A DNA stretch of 64,000 nt from Acidaminococcus hominis (GCF_021044795.1 NZ_JAJNOP010000001.1); one strand, 5' to 3'; positions 50,371 to 59,730 are shown, counted from the stretch's first letter. Numbers and translations: made by a program. Notes: generated by a model from the letters alone, not told the origin.

Positions 50371-51034
50371 AGACGACGAAGATATTGCAGAACTGGAGCG
50401 GGATTATCTGGAAGCAGCGGGTTTTCAGGCAGAAATCCTGGGCAATGGCCAGGAAGGGGAAAAACGGGCTCTGGACCCGGAAATTGCTCTGGTGCTGCTC
50501 GACATTATGCTTCCGGGCGAAGATGGCTTCCAGGTCTGCCGGAAAATCCGGGAGCAGCGGAATATTCCCATTCTCCTGGTGTCCGCCAAGCAGGAGGACG
50601 TGGACAAGATCCGGGGGCTGGGGCTGGGTGCCGATGACTACATTGTGAAGCCCTTCAGTCCCAGTGAACTGGTGGCCCGGGTCCGGGCCCACCTGAAACG
50701 GTACCAGCAGCTTACGGGCCAGAATCAGGCGTCCAAACTGCTCATCCGGGGGGACCTGACCATCGATTGTGCCGGGCACCGGGTTTATGTTGGCGGCAAG
50801 GAAGTGGTGATGCCCAACAAGGAATTTGCCCTGTTGGAATTTCTGGCCGAGAATCCAGGGCAGGTATTCAGCAAGGAGACCCTGTTCCAGCGGATTTGGG
50901 GAGAGGACTCCCTGGGAGATACGGCTACGGTTTCCGTCCATGTGAACCGAATTCGGGAAAAAATTGAAAAATCCACGGCCAAGCCGGAATACATTGAAAC
51001 GGTTTGGGGCGTAGGGTACCGGTTTAAAAAATAG
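50348..51034 (+). CDS. OmpR/PhoB family response regulator
   Basis: 228 aa. Receiver domain with acidic pocket IIEDDEDI, phospho-acceptor Asp52 in VLLDIMLPGEDG, conserved Thr/Ser in LLVSAK and Lys in DDYIVKPFSP; C-terminal winged helix (about 125-228: NKEFALLEFLAENPGQVFSKETLFQRIWG, VSVHVNRIREKIE, TVWGVGYRFKK). It forms a pair with the overlapping kinase gene. The terminator after it is shared with the converging ArnT-like gene, a possible target. Confidence 0.94.
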   Translation: MEKILIIEDDEDIAELERDYLEAAGFQAEILGNGQEGEKRALDPEIALVLLDIMLPGEDGFQVCRKIREQRNIPILLVSAKQEDVDKIRGLGLGADDYIVKPFSPSELVARVRAHLKRYQQLTGQNQASKLLIRGDLTIDCAGHRVYVGGKEVVMPNKEFALLEFLAENPGQVFSKETLFQRIWGEDSLGDTATVSVHVNRIREKIEKSTAKPEYIETVWGVGYRFKK

Positions 51035-51039
51035 ACGGC

Positions 51040-51088
51040 AAAAAGCGCTGCAGAAAGGGAAATCACCCTTTCTGCAGCGCTTTTTTGC
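51040..51088. terminator. bidirectional terminator between the regulator and ArnT-like genes
   Basis: AAAAGCGCTGCAGAAAGGG pairs perfectly with CCCTTTCTGCAGCGCTTTT, a 19-bp stem with a 6-base loop. Confidence 0.92.
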
Positions 51089-51093
51089 CGTCT

Positions 51094-52584
51094 TTATTCT
51101 CTTGTCCACACGGCCCACTGGCCGCGTTCGCCCAGTTTTTGCCAATCTCCGGGCACGGTTTGGAGGAAGTCTTTTTGGTGGCCTTTTTCCACCACCACCA
51201 GAATGTTGCCGGTCTCCGGCAGGTCTTCGATGGCGGCAAAGGGCATCATGTTTTTGGCGTTCCAGCTGATGCCGTCAGGTTTTTGCTGGTCAATTTTTTC
51301 CCGGGTGTTCAGGTCCGGGGCGGGAATGCCGCTGTAGTAGGTAAAGGAAACCGGGTAGCGGCCGCCGTAGATATAGACCTGGGTGTTGGGACCGTCCCAA
51401 TACTTGGCCAGTTGGGCAGCATCCCAGGAGGAGGCCTGCCGGCACAGGGGAATGGCCAGGGCGTAGGACAGCACCACCAAAAGCAGCACCATGCTGGCCG
51501 CAATCCGTTTGAGCCAGCCGTCATAGCGGGGCGAGAGGTAGGCTGCCAGGCCGATGGCCAGAGGCGGCAGGTAGGGGAAGGTATAGGTAGGGTACTTGGT
51601 GGCCATGCATTCAAAGAACAGGAAGATGCCCAGGGCCCAGATTACCAGGTATCGCTGCCGGTCCTCCAAACTGGCCCACAGGGTCCGGTGTTTCAGCTTC
51701 TGCCACAGGGCCCTGCCGTGTTTCTTTAACAGGTAGGGGGCGGTGAAACTCCAAGGGAAACCGCTGATCAGGAAAATCATCAGGTAATACCACCAGGTAT
51801 TGTTCCGGGGATGCTCAGAAACCGTGGCCCGGAGAATGTTGTGGACGCCGATGAAGTATTCCAGGAAGGCATTGCCATGGAGCTGAATCATGGGTACGTA
51901 CCACAGGGCAGCTACCAAAAGGGAAACCAGGATGCCGGAAAACAGCTTCATGGACCGGAGGGTACGGCCGTCCCGGCAGGCCCCCAAATAGGCCAGGATA
52001 ATCAGGCCGGGGAGCACCAGCCCTACGGGACCTTTGGTCAGGATGGCGATGCCAGCCAGAACGTAGGCACCGTAATACAGCAGGGGACGCTGCTCCCGCT
52101 TGGCAATGTAAAACAGCATCAGGGCCCCGTCCAGGGTTACAAACAGGGTCATATCCGTAATCACGGCTTTGGCCAGGTAGAAGTATTCCACACTGGTCAT
52201 CATAATCAGGCTGCTGAGAAAGGCCACCCGTTTGCCGTACAGTTTGTTGGCAAACCAGTAGGTTTGAAAAACGCCAATCAGGCCAAAGACTCCTGAGAAA
52301 AAGCGGGCGGCAAAGGAAGTCAACCCAAAGAGCTTAAAGGCAGCAATGAGTTCCAGGTAGAACAAAATCGGTTTGTCATACCAGTACCGGCCAAAAATCC
52401 GGGGAGAAACATAGTCGCCGGAGGCCAGCATTTCTTTGGCGGTCAGCACGTAGTTGGATTCTACCGGGTCCGTAATCAGCAGCTGGCTGTTGGCTGCAAA
52501 AAACAGCAGAATACCCAGAACAAATAAAATCAGGATGTCCAAATGGCGTTTATACCAGGGTTGGGAAAGGGCTGCATCTTCCAT
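51094..52584 (-). CDS. ArnT-like glycosyltransferase (GT39/PMT_2 family, 496 aa)
   Basis: An inner-membrane protein with 11-12 helices. The first periplasmic loop holds the catalytic acidic motif in TDPVESNYVLTAKEMLASGDYVSPRIFGRYWYDKPILFYL, matching the ArnT pattern of acidic residue, Tyr, KEML, GDW/Y-P and Y-x-KP. ArnT moves aminoarabinose from a lipid carrier to lipid A; related enzymes add other sugars. Acceptance of lipid A implies an outer membrane. The soluble C-terminal part (about 400-496) is shorter than in E. coli ArnT. Start 52584 chosen (TGAGG upstream). Confidence 0.83.
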   Translation of the reverse strand: MEDAALSQPWYKRHLDILILFVLGILLFFAANSQLLITDPVESNYVLTAKEMLASGDYVSPRIFGRYWYDKPILFYLELIAAFKLFGLTSFAARFFSGVFGLIGVFQTYWFANKLYGKRVAFLSSLIMMTSVEYFYLAKAVITDMTLFVTLDGALMLFYIAKREQRPLLYYGAYVLAGIAILTKGPVGLVLPGLIILAYLGACRDGRTLRSMKLFSGILVSLLVAALWYVPMIQLHGNAFLEYFIGVHNILRATVSEHPRNNTWWYYLMIFLISGFPWSFTAPYLLKKHGRALWQKLKHRTLWASLEDRQRYLVIWALGIFLFFECMATKYPTYTFPYLPPLAIGLAAYLSPRYDGWLKRIAASMVLLLVVLSYALAIPLCRQASSWDAAQLAKYWDGPNTQVYIYGGRYPVSFTYYSGIPAPDLNTREKIDQQKPDGISWNAKNMMPFAAIEDLPETGNILVVVEKGHQKDFLQTVPGDWQKLGERGQWAVWTRE

Positions 52585-52794
52585 GGGAAACCTCAATTCT
52601 GCCGCAGGGCGGCCTTGTACTTGAATGATTATCAGTATAGGCCGGGATGTTAAAGAATTCTTAAACAAAGAAAGAGGATTCCATAAAGAAAAAACGGTGG
52701 GGACGCACAGCCGGTTGCAGGAGTGAAACACTCGGGAGTATACTTACAGGGAATAGCAATTAGGGAGAAAATTGCAGGGAAAGGGGAATGGAAC

Positions 52795-53649
52795 ATGAAA
52801 AAAACAACAAAGCTGCGGCAATTATTGGCAGCGGAAGCACCCATTTTGGCGCCCTGCGCCTACAATGCCATGACGGCCCGGCTGGTGGAAATGGCGGGGT
52901 TTCCCTTGGCCGGAGCCACCGGCAATGGCATCCACGGGGACTATTTGGGGACTCCGGATAATGGGCTGATGACCATGACGGAAATGGCCGGAGTGTACCA
53001 CCGGATGTGCGGGGCCGTGGAAATTCCCATTATGGCGGACGCAGAGGCCGGGTACGGCAATGCCCTGAACGTACGGCGGACGGTGCAGGAGTTTGAGCAG
53101 GCGGGACTGGCCGGGATATTTATCGAAGACCAGCAGCTGCCCACCAACTGCCCCTTTATCCAGGAACCCAAGCTGGTTTCGGTGGAGGAAATGTGCGGGA
53201 AAATCCAGGCTGCTGCAGCTGCCCGGCAGGACCCGGATTTTGTCATCTGTGCCCGGTCCGATGCTCCCTTTGGGGAAGCCGTAGAACGGGCCCAGGCCTA
53301 CCTGGAAGCCGGGGCGGATATGATCAAAATCGTGCCCAAAACCCGGCAGGAGCTGGAAGAAGTGCCCAAACGGGTGCAGGCGCCCCTGCATGTGGGCTTT
53401 ATTTCCCGGAAACCCATGTACGAAGGGCTGACAGCCCTGGACCTGGGGAAAATGGGCTATAAGATCATCACCTTTCCCCAGCTGCTGTACTATACAGCCA
53501 TCAAGGCCCAGCTGGAAGCCCTGGGAATTTTGCGGGAAACCAGTTCCGACCAGGCACTGGCCGAGCGGATGATCGATATGGATTTTTACCTTCAGGTGGT
53601 CCAAAGCGAAAAATACCAGGCCTGGCAGAAAAAATTTATCAAGGAATAG
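52795..53649 (+). CDS. isocitrate lyase/PEP mutase superfamily enzyme
   Basis: 284-aa TIM barrel. Metal and substrate segments: MADAEAGYGNALNVRRTVQEFEQAGLAGIFIEDQ and ICARSDA. The gating loop reads QLPTNCPF where methylisocitrate lyase and dimethylmalate lyase have KRCGH and PEP mutase has PKTNS; it is closest to the latter. Possible activities are carboxyvinyl-carboxyphosphonate mutase-like, oxaloacetate hydrolase or decarboxylase; none can be fixed. No phosphonate genes are near. Start 52795 (AAAGGGG upstream) rather than 52723. Confidence 0.82.
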   Translation: MKKTTKLRQLLAAEAPILAPCAYNAMTARLVEMAGFPLAGATGNGIHGDYLGTPDNGLMTMTEMAGVYHRMCGAVEIPIMADAEAGYGNALNVRRTVQEFEQAGLAGIFIEDQQLPTNCPFIQEPKLVSVEEMCGKIQAAAAARQDPDFVICARSDAPFGEAVERAQAYLEAGADMIKIVPKTRQELEEVPKRVQAPLHVGFISRKPMYEGLTALDLGKMGYKIITFPQLLYYTAIKAQLEALGILRETSSDQALAERMIDMDFYLQVVQSEKYQAWQKKFIKE

Positions 53650-53656
53650 GCCCAAT

Positions 53657-53693
53657 AAAAAATCTCCTGCGCTTTACGCACAGGAGATTTTTT
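53657..53693. terminator. bidirectional terminator
   Basis: AAAATCTCCTG pairs with CAGGAGATTTT, followed by further T; shared by converging genes. Confidence 0.88.
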
Positions 53694-53700
53694 GCATCGG

Positions 53701-54822
53701 TCAGGCATCGGCCCAAACATCTTCCGCAATTTTTTTGATCAGCTGGAGCTTGGCCCACTGTTGTTCTTCGGTCAGCAGGTTGCCTTCTTCCGTGGAGGAG
53801 AAGCCGCATTGGGGGCTCAGGCACAGCTGCTCCAGGGGTACCAGCTTGGAAGCTTCCTGAATCCGAGCCACAATGTCCGCTTCCTTTTCCAGTTCTGGGG
53901 TCTTGGAGGTTACCAGGCCCAGGACCACCTGCTGGTTCTTGATAAAGCGCAGGGGCTGGAAGTCCCCGGAACGCTCGGAATCGTATTCCAGGAAGAAGCC
54001 ATCTACCTTGCAGCCGCCGAACAGGGTTTCTGCCACAGGTTCGTAGCCGCCGGAGGAGAACCAGGTGGAGCGGAAGTTGCCCCGGCAGATGTGCATGGTA
54101 ATGGTCATATCGGCAGGTTTGGCTTCCAGGGCCAGGTTGATCATAGCCACATAGTTCTTGGCCAGCTGATCCAGGTCAAAGCCCCGTTCTGCGTAGGCTT
54201 TCCGTTTGTCCGCATCGCAGAATTCCCCCCAGGAGGTATCGTCTAATTGCAGGTAGCGGCAGCCGGCAGCGTAGAAGGCCCGAATGGCCTGCTGGTAGGT
54301 AAGGGCAATGTCGTGGAACAGCTCGGCCTCGTCCTTGTACAGGTCGATGGGCTGGTAATTCTTTTCCCGGACGCAGCAGATCAGGTGTAGCATGCTGGGG
54401 GAGGGAATGGTCATTTTGGCCAGGGTATCTCCGGCGGCTTCCTTCAGAAAACGGAAATGGTCCAGGAAAGGATGGGCGCCAAAGCCCAGAGGGCCGGAAA
54501 TCCGTACGGTGGCAGCCTTGGGCTGGGCCCCCTTAAAGGCTACGGACCAGTGTTCGGCCTTGACTTCGGTAACGCCTTCCAGGTCGGCCAAAAAGTCCAG
54601 GTGCCAGTAGCGGCGGCGGAATTCGCCGTCGGTAACGGCCTTTAGGCCCACCTTCTTTTCCTGGGCCACCAGGCTGCGGATCTGTTTGTCTTCTTCTGCT
54701 TTCAGGTCTGCGGCAGTAATCTTGCCGGCTGCAAAGGCTTCTCTTTTTTCTTTCAGGGCAGCGGGACGCAGAAAGCTGCCTACAATGTCATAACGAAAGG
54801 GCGGTTTATTTTTGGTAGTCAT
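53701..54822 (-). CDS. MetE C-terminal-like (YxjG-type) methyltransferase
   Basis: 373 aa, one cobalamin-independent methionine synthase catalytic barrel without the N-terminal MetE half, as in YxjG/YxjH. Segments: VGSFLRPAALKE at the start, TDGEFRR, YLQLDDTSW, zinc ligands His and Cys in TMHICRGN and Cys in LSPQCGFSS. Members transfer methyl groups to homocysteine or related thiols. The true donor is not known. CCTAGGAGGC-type site precedes the ATG. Its promoter region holds a palindrome (separate entry). Confidence 0.87.
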   Translation of the reverse strand: MTTKNKPPFRYDIVGSFLRPAALKEKREAFAAGKITAADLKAEEDKQIRSLVAQEKKVGLKAVTDGEFRRRYWHLDFLADLEGVTEVKAEHWSVAFKGAQPKAATVRISGPLGFGAHPFLDHFRFLKEAAGDTLAKMTIPSPSMLHLICCVREKNYQPIDLYKDEAELFHDIALTYQQAIRAFYAAGCRYLQLDDTSWGEFCDADKRKAYAERGFDLDQLAKNYVAMINLALEAKPADMTITMHICRGNFRSTWFSSGGYEPVAETLFGGCKVDGFFLEYDSERSGDFQPLRFIKNQQVVLGLVTSKTPELEKEADIVARIQEASKLVPLEQLCLSPQCGFSSTEEGNLLTEEQQWAKLQLIKKIAEDVWADA

Positions 54823-54890
54823 ACTGTATGCCTCCTAGGGGAATGAATTCCTATTGATTCTCTCTTGTTTCCATGCCGTTAGTATAGCAG

Positions 54891-54912
54891 GTTTCCGGAA
54901 ACAGGGGAAATA
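54891..54912 (-). promoter_or_regulatory. palindrome next to the -10 of the MetE-like gene
   Basis: GTTTCCGGAAAC (54901-54912) is a perfect 12-bp palindrome just upstream of the minus-strand -10 TATACT (54891-54896), where the -35/-10 spacer would be. No SAM or cobalamin riboswitch is seen in this leader. Confidence 0.4.
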
Positions 54913-54961
54913 CTTAAAAATATGCATTTGCCATAGCTTAAAGCTATAACGAAAAGCAAAA

Positions 54962-54997
54962 GAAAGAGCGCAGGCACTTGGCCTTGCGCTCTTTTTT
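54962..54997 (-). terminator. terminator of the giant activase gene
   Basis: Read leftward: AAAGAGCGCA pairs with TGCGCTCTTT, then a T-rich tail. It begins at the stop codon. Confidence 0.85.
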
Positions 54998-57900
54998 TAC
55001 AGCATGATTTCCGGTTCCGGACCTTGGCCCAGGAGTCCGTCCTGCTGCTTTTCGCTGGCGGCAGGACGGGCTTGGGGTGCCCGGATATTTTCCACAAACA
55101 GCAGCAGCCGGTTGGTGACGTTTACGTCGCTGACGCCACTGTCAAAGTCCAGACTCAGCAGGTTCATCTGGGGGTACAGGGATTTGATTTTCTTTTCAAT
55201 TCCCTTGGAAATGATATGGTTGGCAATGCAGCCGAAGGGCTGGAGGCTGATCACGTTTTCAATGCCGGATTTGGCAAAGTTGACGATTTCTGCCGGCAGC
55301 AGCCAGCCTTCCCCAAATTGGGCAGCCATGTTGATGATCTGTTTCCCGTCGTTGGCCAGCTCAAAGATATCTTCAATAGGGGTGAAGTACTGGAAGTTTT
55401 TGCCGATGTCGTTGAATTTCTTGATCTGCTTGGTAACCCACATATAGATGAAATCTACCAGGATGTTGGGTACCGGGTGCCGTTCCAGGCCGAACCGTTT
55501 GTTGGTGACCCGGTTTACAAAGGCCTGCATGAAGAACGAGGTCAGCAGCGGCGGCATCACTTCAATGGAGTGGTCCATGAGCCAGGTGGTGATGTTCTTA
55601 TGGGCAAAGCTGTTGAATTTCAGGTAGATTTCACCCACAATGCCTACCTGGGGCAGGCGTACTTCCGGCTTGGCCAGGGCGTTGAATTCTTCGGCAGCTG
55701 CCTGAAGCAGCTTCAGCAGGCCGCTGGAGCTGTTGGCCTCGATTTCCTTCTTGGCCAAATCCAGGTACTTGTCCCGCAGTTCCAGGGCCTTGCCCTTGAC
55801 GGTTTCCCGCACTACGGAAGCGTTGAAGAACTTGGACAGGCAGTCGGAGAACAGCACGGTGGAAATGGTGATCTTGGCAATCTTCAGCCAGTTGACTTCA
55901 AAGCCCGGCTGGTCATTTTTGATATTCTTGCTGGTAGCCAGGGACAATACCGGGGTCTCGGTAAAGCCGGCAGAAATCAGGGCGTGCTTGATCAGGCCAA
56001 AGTAGTTGGAGGCCCGGCACTGGCCGCCGGTCTGGGTAATGGCAACCGCGGTGTGGGCGGGGTCGTACTTGCCGGACTGGAGGGCCCGGATAAAGTCGCC
56101 CACCACCAACGTGGCCGGATAGCAGACTTCGTTGTTGGCAAATTTCAGCCCCAGGTCCGCCGATTGGACGGTGCTTTCCGGCAGGGTTTCCACCTTGTAG
56201 CCCACCAGTTTCATCACGGACGGAATCAGGGGAGAAATAAACGGGGTAAAGAAGGGGGCCAGGATGGTGTAGTCCTTCATGGACTTTTCGAAGCGGGGGG
56301 TATCCACAAAAGGATCCGGTTCCTGCTTGGCATCCCGGTTGTAGCGGATGCTTTCCACCACGGACCGTACCCGCAGCTTCAGGGAGCCGATGTTGGAAAC
56401 ATCATCGATTTTCAGCAGGGTCAGGGCCTTGCCATGGCGCTGGAGGATTCCCCGGATTTCATCCTGGAGGAAGGCGTCCGGGCCGCAGCCAAAGGAGGTC
56501 ATTTCCATAAAGTGGATGCTGTTGTCCTGCCGGGCCACCCAGTCCGCTGCCTTGGAAATTCGGTTGATGTAGGCCCATTGGCGCACCAGGTAGGAATCGT
56601 CAATGGTTACGCTGCTGTCATCCCGGAGCAGGTCTTCGTTGATGACGTTGATGCCCATGGCTGCAATGGACTCGCTGAGCTTGTGCTGGATCAGGGGATC
56701 CGTATGGTAAGGCCGGCCGGCCAAAAGAATGGTCAGCTGCTTGTTGTCCCGGCTCTTTTGGAGAATCTCCTGATTTTTGGCCTTGATGGCGTCGCTGTAG
56801 GCTTTTTGGGCAGCCACTGCGGCCTGGAAGGCCTTGTCCGCAGTAAACCGGTCGAAGCCAATGTAGCTGAGATATTCCCGAATCTGCTTTTTCAGGAGTT
56901 TTTCATCCTGGAAGTTGATGGGGGGAGAATCGATGGGAATCTGGGTATCGGCTACGCTTTTGATGACGTCGGAGTACCCGGAAACCACCGGGCAGTTGTA
57001 GCTGTTTAACTGGCGCTTGTCGTCCTGGTGTTCGTAGATGACGTAGGGCATGAAAATCCGGTTTACCCGTTTTTTCACCAGGTTGTTGATGTGCCCGTGG
57101 ACCAGTTTGGCCGGGAAGCAGATGTTGTCCGACATGACATCGTGGATGCCGCCTTCATAGTTTTTGAAGGTGGAGGGGTCGGACAGCTGGACCTTCAGCC
57201 CGCAGCTTGTAAACAGGGCGTGCCAGAAGGGGTAGTCCTCGTAAATGTTCAGGCAGCGGGGAATGCCAATGGTGCGTTCCGCGTCTTCCTTTACCGGCCG
57301 GTCAAAGAGCAGCTTGTATTTGTATTCGTAGATGTTTTCCCCGGGTTTTACGTCTTCCCCGTTGTTGGTGAAGAATTTTTCGCATTTGTTTCCGGAGAAA
57401 TAGGTGCTGCCGTTGGCAAAATTGTATTTTTTGATCAGGCAGTTGTTTTCGCAGCCGTGGCATTGGAGCTGGCTGTCGGTATAGGTGGCAATATGGAGCA
57501 GTTCGTCCAGGGTCACGGAACCTTCGGCCCGGCTTCTGGCAAACAGGGCGCAGCCGTAGGCTCCCATGATTTCAGGGATATTGCTCCGGTGCACGGTGGT
57601 ATGGGTCAATAGTTCAAAGGCCCGGACCACAGCGTCGTTTTTCATGGTACCGCCCTGGAGCACGATTTCCTTCCCCAGGTCCAGGGTGTTTTGCAGCTTC
57701 AGTACCTTGTACAGGCAGTTTTTTACCACCGAGTAGGCAAGTCCCGCGGAAATATCCGGGGTGGTCAGGCCTTCCCTGAGACTCTGTTTTACCTTAGAGT
57801 TCATGAACACCGTGCAGCGGGTGCCCAGGTCGCAGGGCATTTTGGCTTCACAGGCCATTTTGGCAAAGTCGCTGACGGAATAGTTTAAGCCCTTGGCAAA

Positions 57901-59277
57901 GGTTTCCAGGAAGGTGCCGCAGCCGGCGGAACAGGATTCGTTCAGTTCCATCCGGTTCAGGACCCCATGGTCCACGAAAATGGCCTTCATATCCTGGCCG
58001 CCAATGTCCAGAATAAAGGAAACCTTATCGTTGATCTTCCGGGCTGCCAGATAGTGGGCAATGGTTTCAATGATGCCGGTTTTCAGGTCGAAAGCGGCTT
58101 TGATCAGGTCTTCCCCGTAGCCTGTTGAGCAGCTGCCCTTCACCAGGGGATTGGCCCCTACTTCCAGGCATTTGGCGTAGAACGCTTCCAGGCTCTTTTG
58201 CACGGCCCCCAGCGGGTTGCCGTTATTGGGAGTGTAATAGGTGAACAGAATCCGGTCCTGGGGGTCAGTGACCACCAGTTTGGTGGTGGTGGAGCCGGAG
58301 TCGATGCCCAGGTATACGTCCTGGGTATCCGCCGTTAAGGGCGTCAGCTGGATATAGTCCGCTTCCTTTTCCTTTTTCCACGCTGCGTATTCTTCCGGGG
58401 AATTAAAAATCGGCGGCAGCACATCCTCGGACCGGATGACGGTCTTGGGAGCCTGGGCAAACCGTTCTACCAGCTCATCAAAGCCGATAACTGGAGCGTC
58501 CTGGGCGCTGATGGCTGTGCCGTAGGCCGGAATCAGGTTGGCGTTTTCCGGCACAATGAAGTTCACATAGGGAATGCGCAGGCAGTCCATCAAGGCTTTG
58601 CGCAGGGCCGGCATAAAGGTCAGGGGGCCGCCGCAAAGCAGGATTTTGGGCTCAATGGTGCAGCCGTGGCTCAGGGTGGAAATGACCTGGACGGCTACAG
58701 CGTGGAAAATGGAAATGGCAATGTCTTCCCGGCTGACATTCTTGCTTAGGAGATTCTGGATGTCTGTTTTGGCAAACACACCGCAGCGAGAGGCAATGTA
58801 ATGGACGTGCTGGGCCTTTTCTGCTAGGCCGTTGAGCTCTTCCACAGGAACCTTCAGCAAAACTGCCATTTGGTCCAGGAAAGCCCCTGTGCCCCCGGCA
58901 CAGTTGCCGTTCATACGCAAATCGCAGCTTCCATCGGGTTTGATGTATACAATTTTTGCGTCTTCGCCGCCGATGTCGATCAGGGTGGCCACTTCGGGAT
59001 ATTTTTCCTTGACGAATTTGGTGGCCGCAATGACTTCCTGCTCAAAAGGAAGCTGGAATTTTTCTGCCAGGCCCATGCCGACAGAACCGGTAATTTTCAG
59101 CTTCAGGCGGGCAGCTCCGATTTGGGAGCGCAAGGATTGCAGTTCTTCCCGGAGAACGGCAGGCACATTGGCCTGGTGGCGTCTGTACCGGGTAAAAACG
59201 ACTTCCTTATTTTGGTTCAGGACAACAATTTTCGCTGTCGTGGACCCGATGTCTAAACCTACATTATACGTACTCAT
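54997..59277 (-). CDS. giant 2-hydroxyacyl-CoA dehydratase activase-related protein (1426 aa)
   Basis: Two BadF/HgdC-type ASKHA domains in tandem: domain 1 (about 1-270, GLDIGSTTAK, IDIGGEDAK, cluster Cys in GNCAGGTGAF and SRCGVFAKTD) and domain 2 (about 320-590, GIDSGSTTTK, LDIGGQDMK, ESCSAGCGTF and TRCTVFMNSK). A Cys cluster CHGCENNC follows near 625, then DUF2229 (IGIPRCLNIYEDYPFW...) and an HgdB/BcrC-like region to the end. Real activators of about 260 aa feed electrons, with ATP, to 2-hydroxyglutaryl-CoA dehydratase. This fusion is a distinct family of unknown substrate. No dehydratase genes flank it. Confidence 0.9.
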   Translation of the reverse strand: MSTYNVGLDIGSTTAKIVVLNQNKEVVFTRYRRHQANVPAVLREELQSLRSQIGAARLKLKITGSVGMGLAEKFQLPFEQEVIAATKFVKEKYPEVATLIDIGGEDAKIVYIKPDGSCDLRMNGNCAGGTGAFLDQMAVLLKVPVEELNGLAEKAQHVHYIASRCGVFAKTDIQNLLSKNVSREDIAISIFHAVAVQVISTLSHGCTIEPKILLCGGPLTFMPALRKALMDCLRIPYVNFIVPENANLIPAYGTAISAQDAPVIGFDELVERFAQAPKTVIRSEDVLPPIFNSPEEYAAWKKEKEADYIQLTPLTADTQDVYLGIDSGSTTTKLVVTDPQDRILFTYYTPNNGNPLGAVQKSLEAFYAKCLEVGANPLVKGSCSTGYGEDLIKAAFDLKTGIIETIAHYLAARKINDKVSFILDIGGQDMKAIFVDHGVLNRMELNESCSAGCGTFLETFAKGLNYSVSDFAKMACEAKMPCDLGTRCTVFMNSKVKQSLREGLTTPDISAGLAYSVVKNCLYKVLKLQNTLDLGKEIVLQGGTMKNDAVVRAFELLTHTTVHRSNIPEIMGAYGCALFARSRAEGSVTLDELLHIATYTDSQLQCHGCENNCLIKKYNFANGSTYFSGNKCEKFFTNNGEDVKPGENIYEYKYKLLFDRPVKEDAERTIGIPRCLNIYEDYPFWHALFTSCGLKVQLSDPSTFKNYEGGIHDVMSDNICFPAKLVHGHINNLVKKRVNRIFMPYVIYEHQDDKRQLNSYNCPVVSGYSDVIKSVADTQIPIDSPPINFQDEKLLKKQIREYLSYIGFDRFTADKAFQAAVAAQKAYSDAIKAKNQEILQKSRDNKQLTILLAGRPYHTDPLIQHKLSESIAAMGINVINEDLLRDDSSVTIDDSYLVRQWAYINRISKAADWVARQDNSIHFMEMTSFGCGPDAFLQDEIRGILQRHGKALTLLKIDDVSNIGSLKLRVRSVVESIRYNRDAKQEPDPFVDTPRFEKSMKDYTILAPFFTPFISPLIPSVMKLVGYKVETLPESTVQSADLGLKFANNEVCYPATLVVGDFIRALQSGKYDPAHTAVAITQTGGQCRASNYFGLIKHALISAGFTETPVLSLATSKNIKNDQPGFEVNWLKIAKITISTVLFSDCLSKFFNASVVRETVKGKALELRDKYLDLAKKEIEANSSSGLLKLLQAAAEEFNALAKPEVRLPQVGIVGEIYLKFNSFAHKNITTWLMDHSIEVMPPLLTSFFMQAFVNRVTNKRFGLERHPVPNILVDFIYMWVTKQIKKFNDIGKNFQYFTPIEDIFELANDGKQIINMAAQFGEGWLLPAEIVNFAKSGIENVISLQPFGCIANHIISKGIEKKIKSLYPQMNLLSLDFDSGVSDVNVTNRLLLFVENIRAPQARPAASEKQQDGLLGQGPEPEIML

Positions 59278-59304
59278 GATGCACCTCTACTTAAAGTGTA
59301 TATA

Positions 59305-59310
59305 ATTATA
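59305..59310 (-). promoter_or_regulatory. -10 box of the activase gene
   Basis: Minus strand TATAAT, 27 bases before the ATG at 59277. No good -35 is visible, so an activator or an extended -10 may be needed. Confidence 0.5.
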
Positions 59311-59730
59311 GCACATTTAACTAAAAATACTAGATGGAACCCGTAGGGAAAGAGGTTATTTTTCACCCCATTTTGAGGGCTTTTGGAAAAGCTGCTGGCC
59401 CTTATTAGAAATGGCTTATAGCTAGGAAAAACGGGGATTTTCACGGTTTTTCAGGTTCCCGGGCGCTGCTCCTTGATGGGGTGCAGGAAAGCAGGTTGGA
59501 ACAAGAATACGTGTACACTCCAAAAAGACAGAAGGCCGCTTTAATTGGTACGGACACATAAGGAAATCTTCAAATGTTACAAAAATGTTTACACTTATAA
59601 ATGAACAATCTGGGAAAAAAGTGGAAAGCCTTTGTGGGATTTCCGGGATTTCTGCGCCAGACGGGCCAAAATATGATAAAATAAAACAATTATGTTGAAA
59701 TTGATTTTTTCTGGCAGAAGGGTGTGTGGC
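59311..59730. other. intergenic region between divergent activase and flippase genes
   Basis: About 420 bases with no credible gene. It holds a GGGC/GCCC hairpin near 59369-59402 and a weak TATGAT (59672-59677) that may be the -10 of the flippase gene. Nothing else is assignable. Confidence 0.5.

Noticed and set aside
55024..57009. Long open frame antisense to the giant activase, and similar long antisense frames over serA, the exchanger, pyc and the ilvB genes
   Set aside because: These are by-products of GC-rich codon use: no ribosome sites, no domain-like sequence, His/Gln/Gly-rich composition.
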